From contig NZ_QUBS01000027.1 of NCBI RefSeq assembly GCF_003390925.1, positions 182,963-246,962 of the forward strand: DNA of 64,000 nt. Direction: 5' to 3'. Below are positions 1 through 10,202 of this stretch, piece by piece (the stretch's first letter is position 1; every line of letters begins with the position of its first letter). The translations under genes and the position numbers were made by a program. Source of the DNA: Trinickia diaoshuihuensis. GTDB lineage: Bacteria > Pseudomonadota > Gammaproteobacteria > Burkholderiales > Burkholderiaceae. Under the pieces are notes generated by a model. The model searched no databases. It was not told the DNA's origin and worked only from the letters and a program-made list of their open reading frames with translations.

Positions 1-588
1 GCGCGCGAACATCGACTCGGCATGCTGCTCAAATGGCATATCGCGATGCCCGCGCTCGCCGCTGTCTTCGGCTATGTTCCGGCGCGGCGCCTCGGCTGGA
101 TGGAAGACACGCCGCGCGGCGTCGCGCATTCGTGGGCCAAGAGCCGCGCGCGCTTCGAGCAAACCTATCGCGCGCCTCCGTTCGCATTGGCCGACGAGCG
201 CGTCGCCCAGCTCGTGCGGCAATTCACGGCCCTGCGGGCGCCGCTGCTCGCCATTAGCACGACGGACGACCCGTTCGGCACCGTCGCGGCCATCGAGCGC
301 CTGCTCGATTATTTCGACGGCTGCGAAACGCGCACGCACCTGCGTCTCGAACCGAGTGCGTTCGATGCGGATGCGATCGGACATTTCGCGTTTTTCCATA
401 GCCGGTTCCAGACCCGTCTATGGCCTATCGTGCTGCAATGGCTCGAAACGGCATCCCTCGCGCAGGCTACGCCCGGCGAGCGCGTCTCGGTGCGTCGCAG
501 GGCAAGCGAGGACGGCGCGCGGGCAGGGCATGCCGTCGATTCCTCGCTTGCTCGAGACGGTCGCATTCATCGGCATTTCTCCATTTAG
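1..588 (+). CDS. alpha/beta hydrolase, C-terminal part (5' end outside window)
   Basis: The reading frame is open from base 1, so the start codon lies upstream of the window. The visible 195 or so codons resemble the C-terminal half of COG4757-type predicted alpha/beta hydrolases: a segment around 'GYVPARRLGWMEDTPRGV', the 'FTALRAPLLAISTTDDPFG' strand that carries the acid residue, and the late 'DAIGHFAFFHSRF' stretch carrying the catalytic histidine. The nucleophile region is not in view. After the usual family end, near 'VLQWLE', there is a polar tail of about 45 residues that may be lineage-specific. Substrate unknown. The family is clear by eye; function is inference. Confidence 0.75.
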   Translation, partial: AREHRLGMLLKWHIAMPALAAVFGYVPARRLGWMEDTPRGVAHSWAKSRARFEQTYRAPPFALADERVAQLVRQFTALRAPLLAISTTDDPFGTVAAIERLLDYFDGCETRTHLRLEPSAFDADAIGHFAFFHSRFQTRLWPIVLQWLETASLAQATPGERVSVRRRASEDGARAGHAVDSSLARDGRIHRHFSI

Positions 589-852
589 ATGCGTTCGCAA
601 CAAACGCAGCGGATCGTGCCGGATTTAAGCCATTCTTATGCGAAACCGTAACTGACACATTTGGTAGGCGCATGCCGAGGCCGCCTCGACACGGGGATGC
701 GAGGCCCGCCGAGTGGGGCAAAAAATATTCGTGGCGGCGTGTGGAAGCGGTGTTCTAACGGAAGTCGAAGCGGGTTCGAACCGGAGCGCCGAACCGTCGA
801 AGAGGCGATACGGCGATAGCATCGAAACGATAGCGGCGAGGCTGAAATCGTT

Positions 853-1050
853 TCAATGCTCGTCATCCGACCCGTCGGTCTCCGCCTCGCCGCGGACCGC
901 GTCCGCGAAGCGCGCGAGTGCCGCGAGCGAGCCGCTCACGCTCACGTATTGCTCGCGGCCGATCCTCGCATCGAGCAGGACGGCCATGCCCGATTCGCGT
1001 GCCAGTTCGATGAGGTCCATTTGCGGTGGTTGCCCTTGCGTCTTGTTCAT
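853..1050 (-). CDS. conserved small protein, function unknown
   Basis: A 65-residue protein whose core reads 'MDLIELARESGMAVLLDARIG', followed by 'EQYVSVSGSLAALARFADAV' and an acidic tail. I chose the ATG at 1050. The same frame stays open upstream, but the added residues are arginine/proline-rich and look non-coding. Short proteins of this pattern (a helix, a strand with 'LDARIGR', 'VSGSLAALARFADAVR') recur in Burkholderia-type genomes as far as I recall, often unannotated. There are no membrane segments or cysteines. It converges on the hydrolase gene to its left and is divergent from the hut operon. Function unknown. Confidence 0.55.
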   Translation of the reverse strand: MNKTQGQPPQMDLIELARESGMAVLLDARIGREQYVSVSGSLAALARFADAVRGEAETDGSDDEH

Positions 1051-1223
1051 GGTCGTCGAAAGTGTCGCTCGCTGATGCCGGGGCGCGCGCTCGGGCCACG
1101 CCGGCTGCCGCGGCCCCGCGCCCAACGCGACACGTTTCGCGTGAGCCCCACCCTAGTTGAAGCACGAGGCGTACCTACTTGCGCCCGTAGCGTCCGCGTT
1201 CGCGCGCTGCCCCTCACAACCGA

Positions 1224-1237
1224 TTTGTATAGACAAG
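1224..1237 (+). promoter_or_regulatory. HutC-type operator, distal copy
   Basis: The sequence is TTTGTATAGACAAG. Its core TTGTATAGACAA is the exact reverse complement of the core of the second site at 1393-1406. HutC repressors of this GntR subfamily are known to bind TTGTATA-type palindromes and to be released by urocanate. The position upstream of hutH, with hutC inside the operon, fits autoregulation. The distal site may act through looping or may control a second promoter. Confidence 0.6.
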
Positions 1238-1392
1238 ATGGGCGCCCCTAGCGCCGCAGCATCTCACGCCGGTGCGGTACGATTTTTTAGCGCCCGAGCG
1301 GCTGACAAAAGCACCGGAAGCCAATGTATGCAAGCTTACGCGCCTTGCATATTTTCTAATGGTTATCCCTAGTCCGCCTTTTTTGAAAATTG

Positions 1393-1406
1393 CTTGTCTA
1401 TACAAG
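1393..1406 (+). promoter_or_regulatory. HutC-type operator overlapping the hut promoter
   Basis: CTTGTCTATACAAG is a near-perfect palindrome with CTTG/CAAG arms. A possible promoter overlaps it: TTGTCT at 1394-1399, 17 bases, then TAGACT at 1417-1422. A repressor bound here would block the -35 element. The match to the HutC operator style is established knowledge for the family; the promoter elements are my inference and are weak. Confidence 0.65.
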
Positions 1407-1510
1407 TTGGCGACACTAGACTGCGTGTCAGATCGAGGCGCGCGGGCGGGGCGGGATGCCCGCCCGCTGTCCGGGACGCACAAATACACAGCACATACAG
1501 GATGCTTTCC

Positions 1511-3046
1511 ATGATGATTCTTACGCCGGGCCACCTGACGCTTCCTCAACTGCGCCGCATCGCGCGCGAACGCGTCACGTTCACGCTCGATCCCGCCAGC
1601 CGCGCCGTCATCGAGGCCGGCGCGAAAGCGGTCGCGGACATCGCCGCGAAAGGCGAGCCGGCATACGGCATCAATACGGGCTTCGGCCGTTTGGCGAGCA
1701 CGCATATCCCGCACGATCAGCTCGAGCTGTTGCAGCGCAATCTCGTACTGTCGCACGCGGTCGGGGTGGGCGAGCCGATGGCCGAGCCGGTCGTGCGGCT
1801 GTTGATGGCGTTGAAGTTGTCTAGCCTCGGCCGCGGCCACTCCGGTATTCGCCTGGAAGTGATGGATGCGCTCGTCACGCTGCTGAATGCCGACATCTTG
1901 CCGGTGATCCCCGTCAAAGGGTCGGTCGGCGCGTCGGGCGATTTGTCGCCGCTCGCGCATATGTCGGCCGTTCTGCTCGGCATCGGCGAAGTCACGGCGC
2001 GCGGCGAACGCATGAGCGCTACCGAGGGCCTGAAGCTCGCGGGCCTTGCGCCGTTGTCGCTGCAAGCGAAGGAAGGGCTTGCGTTGCTGAACGGGACCCA
2101 GGCTTCGACGGCGCTCGCGCTGTTCAATCTGTTCGCGATCGAGGATCTGTTTCGCACGGCCATCGTCGCCGGGGCGCTTTCCGTCGATGCGGCGGCCGGT
2201 TCGGTCAAGCCGTTCGACGCGCGGATCCACGCGCTGCGCGGTCATCGCGGCCAGATCGACGCCGCCGAGGCCTATCGCGCGTTGCTCGACGGTTCGGGCA
2301 TCAATCTCTCGCATCGCGATTGCGGCAAGGTGCAAGATCCCTATAGTCTGCGCTGCCAGCCGCAAGTGATGGGCGCGTGCCTCGATCAGATGCGCCACGC
2401 GGCGCAGGTGCTGCTCATCGAAGCCAATGCGGTCTCGGATAACCCGCTCGTGTTCCCCGATACCGGTGAAGTGCTCTCGGGCGGCAACTTTCACGCCGAG
2501 CCGGTCGCGTTCGCGGCCGACAATCTCGCGCTCGCCGCCGCCGAAATCGGCGCCCTGGCCGAGCGTCGCATCGCGCTTTTGATCGACGCCACGCTTTCGG
2601 GTCTGCCGCCGTTCCTCGTCAAGGATGGCGGCGTCAATTCCGGCTTCATGATCGCGCACGTAACCGCGGCCGCGCTGGCCTCGGAGAACAAGACGCTGGC
2701 TCACCCGGCTTCGGTCGATTCACTGCCCACCTCGGCGAATCAAGAGGACCACGTTTCGATGGCCACGTTCGCGGCGCGTAAGCTCGCCGATATCGCCGAG
2801 AACACGGCCCATATCCTCGCCATCGAACTCCTGGCGGCCGCGCAAGGCGTCGATTTGCGCGCGCCGCACCGCACGAGCGGCGCATTGCAGCGCGTGATGG
2901 ATACGCTACGCGCGCACGTGCCGCATTACGACCTCGACCGGTATTTCGCGCCCGACATCGCGAGCATCGCGCGCCTGGTCACGAACGGCACGATCGCCCA
3001 AGCGAGCCCGCTTTCATTCGCCTCCGAGGCGAGCGCCGCCGCTTGA
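1511..3046 (+). CDS. hutH: histidine ammonia-lyase
   Basis: HutH removes ammonia from L-histidine to give urocanate, the first step of histidine breakdown in the cytoplasm. The 511-residue length matches the family. Residues 141-143 are the Ala-Ser-Gly triad, inside '[14 protein letters not shown]', that cyclises to the MIO electrophile. The N-terminal 'YGINTGFG' motif is at about 52-59, and the conserved 'QPLVSDNPLV'-type region is present as '[13 protein letters not shown]'. I chose the ATG at 1511, with AGGA eight bases upstream; the frame continues upstream but that part is not protein-like. hutC follows after two bases, so hutH is the first gene of the operon and is probably repressed by HutC through the sites at 1224 and 1393. 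Confidence 0.97.
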   Translation: MMILTPGHLTLPQLRRIARERVTFTLDPASRAVIEAGAKAVADIAAKGEPAYGINTGFGRLASTHIPHDQLELLQRNLVLSHAVGVGEPMAEPVVRLLMALKLSSLGRGHSGIRLEVMDALVTLLNADILPVIPVKGSVGASGDLSPLAHMSAVLLGIGEVTARGERMSATEGLKLAGLAPLSLQAKEGLALLNGTQASTALALFNLFAIEDLFRTAIVAGALSVDAAAGSVKPFDARIHALRGHRGQIDAAEAYRALLDGSGINLSHRDCGKVQDPYSLRCQPQVMGACLDQMRHAAQVLLIEANAVSDNPLVFPDTGEVLSGGNFHAEPVAFAADNLALAAAEIGALAERRIALLIDATLSGLPPFLVKDGGVNSGFMIAHVTAAALASENKTLAHPASVDSLPTSANQEDHVSMATFAARKLADIAENTAHILAIELLAAAQGVDLRAPHRTSGALQRVMDTLRAHVPHYDLDRYFAPDIASIARLVTNGTIAQASPLSFASEASAAA

Positions 3047-3048
3047 AC

Positions 3049-3762
3049 ATGGACAGCATCAAAGCGATGAACGCGCCGGCGTACCAGGGCATCAAAGACT
3101 TCATCCTCGCGCGGATCCACTCGGGCGAGTGGGCGGAGGGCGATCAGGTCCCGTCGGAAAACGAGCTCGCGCGCGACTTCAAAGTCGCGCGCATGACCGT
3201 CAATCGCGCGTTGCGCGAACTGACGGCCGAGCAAGTCCTCACGCGCGTTCAAGGCGCCGGGACCTTCGTGGCCCGGCCCAAATACGAATCGACGCTCGTG
3301 GCGATCCGCAGCATCTCCGACGAAATCGCCGCGCGCGGTCATCGCTATCACGCGAAGGTGCTCGAGCTCGACGCGACGGTGGCGGGCGAGGCGCTGGCCG
3401 ACGAAATGCAGGTTGCGCCGGGCAGCCCGGTGTTTCATTCGCGCGTGCTGCATTTCGAGAACGACGAGCCCGTGCAACTCGAGGCGCGCTGGGTCAACCC
3501 CGCCGTCGCGCCCGAATACGCGCTGCAGGATTTCGCGCGCGTGACGCCGAATCAATATCTGACGCGCGTGGCGCCGTTGCAGCGCGTGGAATACCGGATC
3601 GAAGCCGCGCAGCCCGAGGCCGAGACGCGCGCGCAGTTGCGCATGGACGAAATCGAACCCTGCCTCGTGCTGCATCGGCGCACATGGTCGCGCGAGCAGG
3701 TCGCATCCGTCGCGGACTTGTGGCACCCGGGCAGCCGCTATCGCTTCACTGGACATTTTTGA
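3049..3762 (+). CDS. hutC: histidine utilization repressor HutC (GntR family)
   Basis: 237 residues. A GntR-type winged helix-turn-helix covers about residues 9-77 ('[26 protein letters not shown]'-type region, wing '[10 protein letters not shown]'). A UTRA effector domain covers about 95-232 and ends in '[10 protein letters not shown]', characteristic of HutC. It should bind urocanate and release the hut operators. The ATG at 3049 is used; a TTG two codons upstream overlaps the hutH stop and cannot be excluded. It lies between hutH and hutU, which implies autoregulation. Confidence 0.95.
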   Translation: MDSIKAMNAPAYQGIKDFILARIHSGEWAEGDQVPSENELARDFKVARMTVNRALRELTAEQVLTRVQGAGTFVARPKYESTLVAIRSISDEIAARGHRYHAKVLELDATVAGEALADEMQVAPGSPVFHSRVLHFENDEPVQLEARWVNPAVAPEYALQDFARVTPNQYLTRVAPLQRVEYRIEAAQPEAETRAQLRMDEIEPCLVLHRRTWSREQVASVADLWHPGSRYRFTGHF

Positions 3763-3794
3763 GCCGCACGAAAGCCGTACAACAGAGGACTCTC

Positions 3795-5483
3795 ATGAAC
3801 GATCCGAAACCTTTCGATCCGCGTCTCGATCCGACGCGCACGATCCGCGCCCCGCGCGGCGCCGAAAAGACGTGCAAGAGCTGGCTCACCGAGGCGGCCT
3901 ACCGGATGATCCAGAACAACCTCGATGCCGAGGTGGCGGAGCATCCGCATGCGCTGGTGGTCTACGGCGGCATCGGGCGTGCCGCGCGCAATTGGGATTG
4001 CTTCGATCAGATCCTGGCATCGCTGAAGGATCTCGAAGACGACGAAACGCTCCTCGTCCAATCGGGTAAGCCCGTCGGCGTATTCCGCACGCATGCGGAT
4101 GCGCCGCGCGTGCTGCTCGCGAACTCCAACCTCGTCCCGCATTGGGCCACCTGGGAGCACTTCCACGAGCTCGATCGCAAGGGCCTCATGATGTACGGCC
4201 AAATGACGGCCGGAAGCTGGATCTACATCGGCAGCCAAGGGATCGTTCAAGGCACCTACGAAACGTTCTATGCGGTGGCCAATCAGCATTTCAACGGCAA
4301 CGCGAAGGGCCGCTGGATCCTCACGGGCGGCCTCGGCGGCATGGGTGGGGCGCAACCGCTGGCCGCCACGATGGCGGGCTTTTCGATGATCGCCGTCGAG
4401 TGCGACGAAACGCGGATCGATTTCCGCCTGAAGACGCGCTATGTCGATCGCAAGGCGAAGACGCTCGACGAAGCGCTGGCGATCGTCGAGGCGGCCGGCG
4501 CGAGCGGCAAGCCGGTATCGGTGGGGCTCGTGGGCAACGCGGCCGACGTGTTCGAGGCATGCGTCGCGCGTGGGATCACGCCCGATTGCGTGACCGATCA
4601 AACGAGCGCGCACGATCCGATCAACGGTTATCTGCCGCAGGGCTGGAGTGTCGAGGCGTGGCGCGAACGGCAAAAGACCGATCCGCAAAGCATCGTCGTG
4701 CCGGCCAAGCAATCGATGGCGCGCCAAGTTCAGGCGATGCTGACGTTGCAAGCGCGCGGCGCCGCCACGCTCGACTACGGCAACAACATCCGGCAGATGG
4801 CGCTCGATATGGGCGTCGAAAACGCGTTCGATTTTCCGGGCTTCGTGCCCGCCTACGTGCGGCCGCTCTTTTGCGAGGGCAAGGGACCGTTCCGCTGGGT
4901 CGCGCTCTCGGGCGATCCGGAAGACATCTACAAGACGGATGCGAAGGTCAAGGAGTTGATCCCCGACGATCCGCATCTGCATAACTGGCTCGACATGGCG
5001 CGCGAGCGTATCGCGTTCCAAGGGCTGCCCGCCCGCATTTGCTGGGTCGGCGTCAAGGATCGCTATCGCCTGGGCCTCGCGTTCAACGAAATGGTCAAAC
5101 GCGGCGAGTTGAAGGCGCCGATCGTCATCGGCCGCGATCACCTCGATACGGGCTCCGTGGCGAGCCCCAATCGCGAGACCGAAGCGATGAAGGACGGCTC
5201 CGATGCGGTGTCCGATTGGCCGCTGCTCAACGCGCTGCTCAATACGGCCGGCGGCGCGACGTGGGTTTCGATTCACCACGGCGGCGGCGTGGGCATGGGC
5301 TTTAGCCAGCACGCGGGGGTCGTGATCGTGTGCGACGGCACGGATGCGGCGGCGCGCCGTATCGAGCGCGTGCTGTTCAACGATCCCGCCACGGGCATCA
5401 TGCGGCACGCCGATGCGGGTTATGAGCTCGCGCGCGACACGGCGCGGGAAGTGGGGCTCAAGCTCCCGATGCTCGGGCGCTGA
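3795..5483 (+). CDS. hutU: urocanate hydratase
   Basis: HutU converts urocanate to 4-imidazolone-5-propanoate using a tightly bound NAD+ as electrophile. The protein is 562 residues, usual for the family. Signature stretches are present: '[13 protein letters not shown]', '[20 protein letters not shown]', '[16 protein letters not shown]' (the NAD-binding region), and '[19 protein letters not shown]' followed by '[15 protein letters not shown]' near the C-terminus. The ATG at 3795 has AGAGGA at 3784-3789. It follows hutC by 32 bases in the same operon. Confidence 0.97.
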   Translation: MNDPKPFDPRLDPTRTIRAPRGAEKTCKSWLTEAAYRMIQNNLDAEVAEHPHALVVYGGIGRAARNWDCFDQILASLKDLEDDETLLVQSGKPVGVFRTHADAPRVLLANSNLVPHWATWEHFHELDRKGLMMYGQMTAGSWIYIGSQGIVQGTYETFYAVANQHFNGNAKGRWILTGGLGGMGGAQPLAATMAGFSMIAVECDETRIDFRLKTRYVDRKAKTLDEALAIVEAAGASGKPVSVGLVGNAADVFEACVARGITPDCVTDQTSAHDPINGYLPQGWSVEAWRERQKTDPQSIVVPAKQSMARQVQAMLTLQARGAATLDYGNNIRQMALDMGVENAFDFPGFVPAYVRPLFCEGKGPFRWVALSGDPEDIYKTDAKVKELIPDDPHLHNWLDMARERIAFQGLPARICWVGVKDRYRLGLAFNEMVKRGELKAPIVIGRDHLDTGSVASPNRETEAMKDGSDAVSDWPLLNALLNTAGGATWVSIHHGGGVGMGFSQHAGVVIVCDGTDAAARRIERVLFNDPATGIMRHADAGYELARDTAREVGLKLPMLGR

Positions 5484-5488
5484 CGCGC

Positions 5489-6151
5489 ATGGACACGCCA
5501 TCGCGGGCGGCGCGCCGCGTGTCGGCCGGGCCACGGCGCGGGCACGGGCCGCTGCGTATCGTTCGCGCCGGCGCCTTGACGGCGATGCCGTGGAAGAACG
5601 GCGGCGGCCTCACGCGCGAGATCGCGGCGTACCCGGTTGGGGCCGGCCTCGATACCTTCGTGTGGCGCGTCAGCGTGGCCGACGTCGAGCAGACGGGGCC
5701 GTTTTCGACGTTCGAGGGCGTCGAGCGGACGCTCGTGCTGCTCGCGGGCAGCGGGATGCGTTTGCTCGAAAACGGCGGTCTCGCGCACGCGTTGACGGCG
5801 CCGCTCGCCGTGGCGAGGTTCGACGGCGCAGCGCAGCTCGAGGCGCAACTAATCGATGGGGCGACGCGCGACTTCAACCTGATGGTGCGCCGCGATCGCG
5901 CGCGCGCCGCGCTGCATGTATGGCGAGATTCGGGACGGCACGTGCTCGAAGCCGACGTCGCGCTCGTCTTTTGCGCGCATGGCGAACTCGCGCTTCGTCT
6001 GACCGGCGCCGATCGCCGCGCTGCGGACGTGGACCCGGCCCAGGCGACGCTCGGGCCGATGGATACGCTCGTGCTCGATGCACCGCGGGCGCTGCGCTGC
6101 GACGTGAAGGGCGAGGGCGCCGCGTTGGCCGTGCTGTTGCAGTACCTCTAA
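5489..6151 (+). CDS. hutD: HutD family protein (Ves-like cupin)
   Basis: 220 residues, starting five bases after the hutU stop. The sequence after a basic N-terminal tail, '[24 protein letters not shown]', is the hallmark of the HutD/Ves family, a double-cupin fold. Its exact role is not settled. In Pseudomonas fluorescens it has been proposed to limit over-activity of the hut pathway, possibly by binding a pathway intermediate. Its place between hutU and hutI is the usual one. The first 20 or so residues are arginine-rich and weakly conserved, so an internal start is possible. Confidence 0.9.
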   Translation: MDTPSRAARRVSAGPRRGHGPLRIVRAGALTAMPWKNGGGLTREIAAYPVGAGLDTFVWRVSVADVEQTGPFSTFEGVERTLVLLAGSGMRLLENGGLAHALTAPLAVARFDGAAQLEAQLIDGATRDFNLMVRRDRARAALHVWRDSGRHVLEADVALVFCAHGELALRLTGADRRAADVDPAQATLGPMDTLVLDAPRALRCDVKGEGAALAVLLQYL

Positions 6152-6204
6152 CGGGCCGCGGCCGCGCTAGGCGCAGCGGCTGCAGCCGATATTCCGGGAT
6201 CATC

Positions 6205-7479
6205 ATGAGCGAACGGGTTTGGCGGCACTTGAATCTCTGTCCGAGGGGCGATACGAGCGAATCGATCGAGGACGCCGCACTGGCCGTCCGTGACGGCACG
6301 ATCGCGTGGCAAGGCGCCGCGCGCGATCTGCCGCCCGAATTCGCCGCGTGGCCGAGTGAGGACCTCGGCGGCGCGTGGGTGACGCCGAGTCTCGTCGATT
6401 GCCATACGCATCTCGTATTCGGCGCGCTGCGTGCCGACGAGTTCGCTTTGCGGCTCGCCGGCGCGAGCTACGAAGAGATCGCCAAGCGTGGCGGCGGCAT
6501 CGTCTCGACCGTGCGCGCGACGCGCGAGGCGGGCGAGGAGGCGTTGATCGCATCGGCCGGCGCACGGCTCGAACCGCTGCTCGCCGAAGGCGTTGGAGCA
6601 ATCGAAATCAAATCGGGCTATGGGCTCGACCTGCCGAACGAGCGCAAGATGTTGCGCGTCGCACGGGCGCTGGAGCGGCGCTATCCCGTGTCGGTGTACA
6701 CGACGTTCCTCGGCGCGCATGCGCTGCCGCCCGAATACGCGGGACGCGCCGACGCCTACATCGACGAGGTTTGCCAACGCATGCTGCCGGCGCTCGCGGA
6801 CGAAGGACTCGTGGATGCGGTCGATGTCTTTTGCGAGCGTATCGGCTTCACGCTGGAGCAGAGCGAACGCGTATTCGCAGCCGCTCAGCGTCGCGGCTTG
6901 CCTGTGAAGATGCATGCCGAGCAACTGAGCCTATCGGGCGGCACGGCGCTCGCCGCGCGCTATCGCGCGCTGTCGGCCGATCATCTGGAATATCTCGACG
7001 AGGCCGGTGTGCAGGCGATGAAAGAGGCTGGCACGGTGGCGGTGCTGCTGCCGGGCGCCTATTACTTCATCCGCGAGACGCAACTGCCGCCGATCGACTT
7101 GCTGCGCCGCCATGGTGTGCCGATCGCGCTCGCCACCGATTGCAATCCCGGCACGTCGCCGGTCACGTCCTTGCTCGCGATGCTCAACTTCGGCTGCACG
7201 CTGTTTCGCTTGACCGTGCCGGAAGCGTTGCAGGGCGTCACGCGACATGCGGCGCGCGCATTGGGACGCGGCGACCGCCACGGCGAGCTCGCGCCGGGAC
7301 GGGCGGCAGATTTCGTCGCATGGTCGGTCGGCACGCTGGCCGAGTTGGCCTATTGGATCGGCCGGCCGCTTGCGGCTCGCGTCGTACGCGGCGGCGAAAC
7401 GGTTTATAGGGCGCCCGCGTCGCCTTGGACAGGACGCATCGATACGCGAGCCGCCGCATCGGAAAGGAGTGGGAAGTGA
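6205..7479 (+). CDS. hutI: imidazolonepropionase
   Basis: HutI opens the imidazolone ring of 4-imidazolone-5-propanoate to give N-formimidoyl-L-glutamate. This 424-residue amidohydrolase shows the metal-binding 'DCHTHLVFG' (His67 and His69), 'VKMHAEQLS', 'SADHLEYL' and the C-terminal '[10 protein letters not shown]' with the metal/catalytic Asp. It is about 15-20 residues longer than many homologues. I took the ATG at 6205, 53 bases after hutD. The hutF GTG start overlaps its stop codon by four bases, indicating coupled translation. Confidence 0.96.
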   Translation: MSERVWRHLNLCPRGDTSESIEDAALAVRDGTIAWQGAARDLPPEFAAWPSEDLGGAWVTPSLVDCHTHLVFGALRADEFALRLAGASYEEIAKRGGGIVSTVRATREAGEEALIASAGARLEPLLAEGVGAIEIKSGYGLDLPNERKMLRVARALERRYPVSVYTTFLGAHALPPEYAGRADAYIDEVCQRMLPALADEGLVDAVDVFCERIGFTLEQSERVFAAAQRRGLPVKMHAEQLSLSGGTALAARYRALSADHLEYLDEAGVQAMKEAGTVAVLLPGAYYFIRETQLPPIDLLRRHGVPIALATDCNPGTSPVTSLLAMLNFGCTLFRLTVPEALQGVTRHAARALGRGDRHGELAPGRAADFVAWSVGTLAELAYWIGRPLAARVVRGGETVYRAPASPWTGRIDTRAAASERSGK

Positions 7480-8867
7480 CGACTGGCGGCCATACCTTAT
7501 TCGCCGCGCACGCCTATTTGCCGCAAGGCTGGCGGCGCGACGTGCTGCTCGAATGGAACGGCGAGGGCGTCTTGACGGCCGTCACGCCCGATTCGCCGGC
7601 GCCGGCGGGGGCCGCGCGCGCAAGCGGCCCGCTGCTGCCCGGCATGCCCAACCTGCATTCGCATGCGTTTCAACGCGCGATGGCGGGGTTGGCCGAGTAC
7701 CGCGCGCAGGCCGGTGATAACTTTTGGAGCTGGCGCGATCTCATGTACCGGCTGGCCGCGCGCATCACGCCCGACGCGCTGGAGGCGGTCGCGCGCTGGC
7801 TCTATATCGAGATGCTCAAGGCCGGATACACGTCGGTGTGCGAGTTTCACTACGTGCATCATGCACTCGACGGCAGTCCCTATGAAAACGCCGCCGAGTT
7901 GGGCCAGCGCGTCGTCGACGCGGCATCGCAGACCGGTATCGGAATGACCATGCTGCCCGTGCTCTACGAGCACAGCGGCTTCGGCAAGCGCGAGCCGCGC
8001 CCGGATCAGCGCCGCTTCATCAATACGCCGCGCTCGCTGCTGGAGCTCTTGCTAACACTGCGCCGTGCCCGGCCCGAGCATGGCGCATTGGCGTACGGCG
8101 TCGCGCCGCATTCGCTGCGCGCGGTGTCCGAGGCGTCGCTGCGCGCGCTGCTCGACGGGCTTGACGCGCACCTTCCGGGCGCGCCCGTGCATATCCATAT
8201 CGCGGAGCAGACGGGCGAAGTGGACGAATGCATGGCCGCCACCGGCGCGCGTCCTGTCGCGTGGCTGCTCGAACGTTTCGAGGTCGATGCGCGATGGTGC
8301 CTCGTGCATGCGACGCACGTCGATGAGGCCGAAGCTTCGGCACTGGCTGCGAGCGGGGCCGTGGCCGGCCTATGTCCGACGACCGAGGCGAACCTCGGCG
8401 ACGGCATTTTTCCCGCACCACGATATCTCGATGCGGGCGGTGCGATCGGCGTGGGTTCCGACAGCCATATCGCCGTCGATTGGCGCTCCGAATTGCGCTT
8501 GCTCGAATACGGGCAGCGCCTGGCGCTGCATCAACGCAACGTGCTGGCATCGGCGGCGCGGCCGCAGGTGGCCGAGCGGCTGTTCGAGGCGGCATTGGCC
8601 GGGGGCGCGCGGGCAAGCGGCCGCACCATCGGCGCGTTGGCGCCGGGCCACCGGGCCGACTGGCTCGTGCTGGACGCCGGGCATCCGAGCTTGGATGGGC
8701 GCGTGCCGGACGAGTGGCTCGCCGCGCTCGTGTTTTGCGAGCATGGCCACTCCCCGATCGCTGACGTTTATACAGGCGGGCGCTGCGTCGTGCGCGAGGG
8801 ACGCCACGTGGACGAAGCGAATGCGTATGCCGCCTATCGCGAAGCACTCGCGCGGCTACGCGCGTAA
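7476..8867 (+). CDS. hutF: formimidoylglutamate deiminase
   Basis: HutF converts N-formimidoylglutamate to N-formylglutamate and ammonia, which marks the five-step Pseudomonas-type route rather than direct HutG formiminoglutamase. The protein is 463 residues from a GTG at 7476 that overlaps the hutI stop (GTGA), with a strong AAAGGAG at 7463-7469. The amidohydrolase signature '[16 protein letters not shown]' gives metal ligands His61 and His63. Later metal-site regions '[13 protein letters not shown]', 'LVHATHVDE' and '[20 protein letters not shown]' are all present. An in-frame ATG further upstream lies inside hutI without an obvious ribosome binding site. Confidence 0.95.
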   Translation: MTTGGHTLFAAHAYLPQGWRRDVLLEWNGEGVLTAVTPDSPAPAGAARASGPLLPGMPNLHSHAFQRAMAGLAEYRAQAGDNFWSWRDLMYRLAARITPDALEAVARWLYIEMLKAGYTSVCEFHYVHHALDGSPYENAAELGQRVVDAASQTGIGMTMLPVLYEHSGFGKREPRPDQRRFINTPRSLLELLLTLRRARPEHGALAYGVAPHSLRAVSEASLRALLDGLDAHLPGAPVHIHIAEQTGEVDECMAATGARPVAWLLERFEVDARWCLVHATHVDEAEASALAASGAVAGLCPTTEANLGDGIFPAPRYLDAGGAIGVGSDSHIAVDWRSELRLLEYGQRLALHQRNVLASAARPQVAERLFEAALAGGARASGRTIGALAPGHRADWLVLDAGHPSLDGRVPDEWLAALVFCEHGHSPIADVYTGGRCVVREGRHVDEANAYAAYREALARLRA

Positions 8868-8915
8868 GGTGCGTCACTTCTCAACCCCGTTTCCGAACTC
8901 GACCGGTTTCCCACG

Positions 8916-9725
8916 ATGACCACGCTCGAACCCGCCGTGTTTTCCGTCCGGCCCGGCACGTTGCCGCTTCTGATTTCGATGCCGCACGTCGGCACGCATA
9001 TTCCGGCCGATATCTTGGCGACGATGACCGATGTTGCGCGCCACGTCGACGACTGCGACTGGCACCTCGAACGTCTGTATGCATTCGCGGCACGCCGCGG
9101 TGCGTCCTTGCTCGTACCGTCGCACGCACGTTACGTCGTCGATCTGAATCGGCCGCCCGACAACGCCAACCTCTATCCGGGGCAGGATACGACGGGCCTG
9201 CTACCGGTCGATACGTTCGATAAGGCGCCGCTCTATCACCCCGGCGGCGAGCCGACCGAGGCCGAGGTGGCGCGCCGCGTCGCCTGGTATTGGCAGCCCT
9301 ATCACGACGCGCTTGCGCGCACGCTCGCCGAGTTGAAGGCGCGCCATGGCGCCGTACTGCTATGGGAGGCGCATTCGATCCGGTCGCACGTGCCGCGTTT
9401 CTTCGACGGACGGCTGCCCGATTTCAATTTCGGTACCGCGGGCGGAGCGAGCGCGGCGCCGGGGATAGGCGAGGCGCTGGCCGAATGCGTGAATCGCCAC
9501 GGCGGCTACACGGCCGTGGCGAACGGCCGGTTCAAAGGCGGCTACATCACGCGGCACTACGGCGAGCCCGATCGAGGCATCCACGCAGTGCAACTGGAGT
9601 TGTCGCAAATCACCTACATGCAAGAGACGCGGCCCTATGCCTACGACGAAGCGCTGGCCGGACGCGTCGAACCTCTGCTCGACACGCTGATCGACGTAGC
9701 GCTCGACCGGTTGGCCCGGATTTGA
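8916..9725 (+). CDS. hutG: N-formylglutamate deformylase
   Basis: HutG of the deformylase type hydrolyses N-formylglutamate to formate and glutamate, the last step after HutF. The 269-residue protein belongs to the N-formylglutamate amidohydrolase (FGase) family: 'LLISMPHVGTHIP' near the start, 'VDLNRPPDNANLYPGQDTTGLLP', 'LLWEAHSIRSHVPRFFDG' and 'FKGGYITRHYGEP'. It starts 48 bases after hutF. It is the last gene of the operon; no clear hairpin plus T-tract follows. Confidence 0.95.
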   Translation: MTTLEPAVFSVRPGTLPLLISMPHVGTHIPADILATMTDVARHVDDCDWHLERLYAFAARRGASLLVPSHARYVVDLNRPPDNANLYPGQDTTGLLPVDTFDKAPLYHPGGEPTEAEVARRVAWYWQPYHDALARTLAELKARHGAVLLWEAHSIRSHVPRFFDGRLPDFNFGTAGGASAAPGIGEALAECVNRHGGYTAVANGRFKGGYITRHYGEPDRGIHAVQLELSQITYMQETRPYAYDEALAGRVEPLLDTLIDVALDRLARI

Positions 9726-9849
9726 TCTCGCTGCGCGCAGCGCAACGCCGCGCGCCTGTCAATCGGCCGAACGTCGCGATGATGCGTCTTGTAGACAACC
9801 GGCACTTGTCGATTGACGGATCCTTGCTTCGCCGCTATGGTTTCGGGCC

Positions 9850-10155
9850 ATGGCCGATACCGACAACATTCATCCCGGCGCGATGGTGCGCCAGCTTTGC
9901 CTCGATCGCTTCAATCTGAGCGTGACCGAGGGCGCGACGGTGCTCGGCGTGAGCCGTCAGGCGCTAACGAATCTGCTGAGCGGCAAGGCCGGCATTTCGC
10001 CCGAGATGGCGCTGCGCCTGGACAAAGCATTCGGCGGCGGTGCCGAGACCTGGCTCCAACGCCAGTTGGTGCACGATTTGGCGAAAGCGCGCAAACGTCT
10101 CGACGAATTGAACGTCATCTCGATGGCGCAACAGCGTCAGCGTTCGTTGTTTTGA
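9850..10155 (+). CDS. HigA family antitoxin-like DNA-binding protein (no toxin nearby)
   Basis: 101 residues with an XRE/lambda-type helix-turn-helix. The start 'HPGAMVRQLCLDRFNLSVTE' and 'LGVSRQALTNLLSGKAGISPEMALRLDKAFG' are typical of the HigA addiction-module antitoxin family, in which a higB toxin gene normally sits immediately upstream. Here the 124 bases upstream hold no reading frame for HigB and the gene after it runs the other way, so this is a solo antitoxin. A small palindrome TTGTAGACAA at 9789-9798 may be its own operator. An intrinsic terminator follows at 10160. Confidence 0.85.
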   Translation: MADTDNIHPGAMVRQLCLDRFNLSVTEGATVLGVSRQALTNLLSGKAGISPEMALRLDKAFGGGAETWLQRQLVHDLAKARKRLDELNVISMAQQRQRSLF

Positions 10156-10159
10156 AGTC

Positions 10160-10202
10160 GAAGAGGCAACGCTCCATTTAAAGCGGTGCCTCTTCGGTTT
10201 TT
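10160..10202 (+). terminator. intrinsic terminator after the HigA-like gene
   Basis: The arms GAAGAGGCA (10160-10168) and TGCCTCTTC (10187-10195) pair perfectly. An inner CGCT/AGCG stem extends the hairpin. It is followed by GGTTTTT, the expected U-tract for rightward transcription. It lies between convergent genes and its T-tract abuts the stop of the LysR gene. Confidence 0.85.

Larger units (their letters stand above)
1051..1510. other. intergenic region carrying the hut control sites
   Basis: About 460 bases without a convincing gene, between the small protein at 853-1050 and hutH. It holds the two HutC-type operators listed separately (1224-1237 and 1393-1406) and the hutH ribosome binding site (AGGA at 1499-1502). 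It is clearly less GC-rich than the flanking genes around 1340-1400, as expected for a promoter. Confidence 0.7.

Noticed and set aside
1214..2704. Long leftward open frame (about 496 codons) opposite hutH
   Set aside because: It is the antisense shadow of hutH in high-GC DNA, rich in Arg and His without domain features; hutH is certain.
3738..5534. Leftward open frame of about 598 codons opposite hutU
   Set aside because: Mirror of the codon bias of hutU; no protein signature.
9789..9798. TTGTAGACAA palindrome considered as a third HutC operator
   Set aside because: It is two bases shorter than the HutC-type sites and lies after the hut operon; more likely linked to the HigA-like gene.
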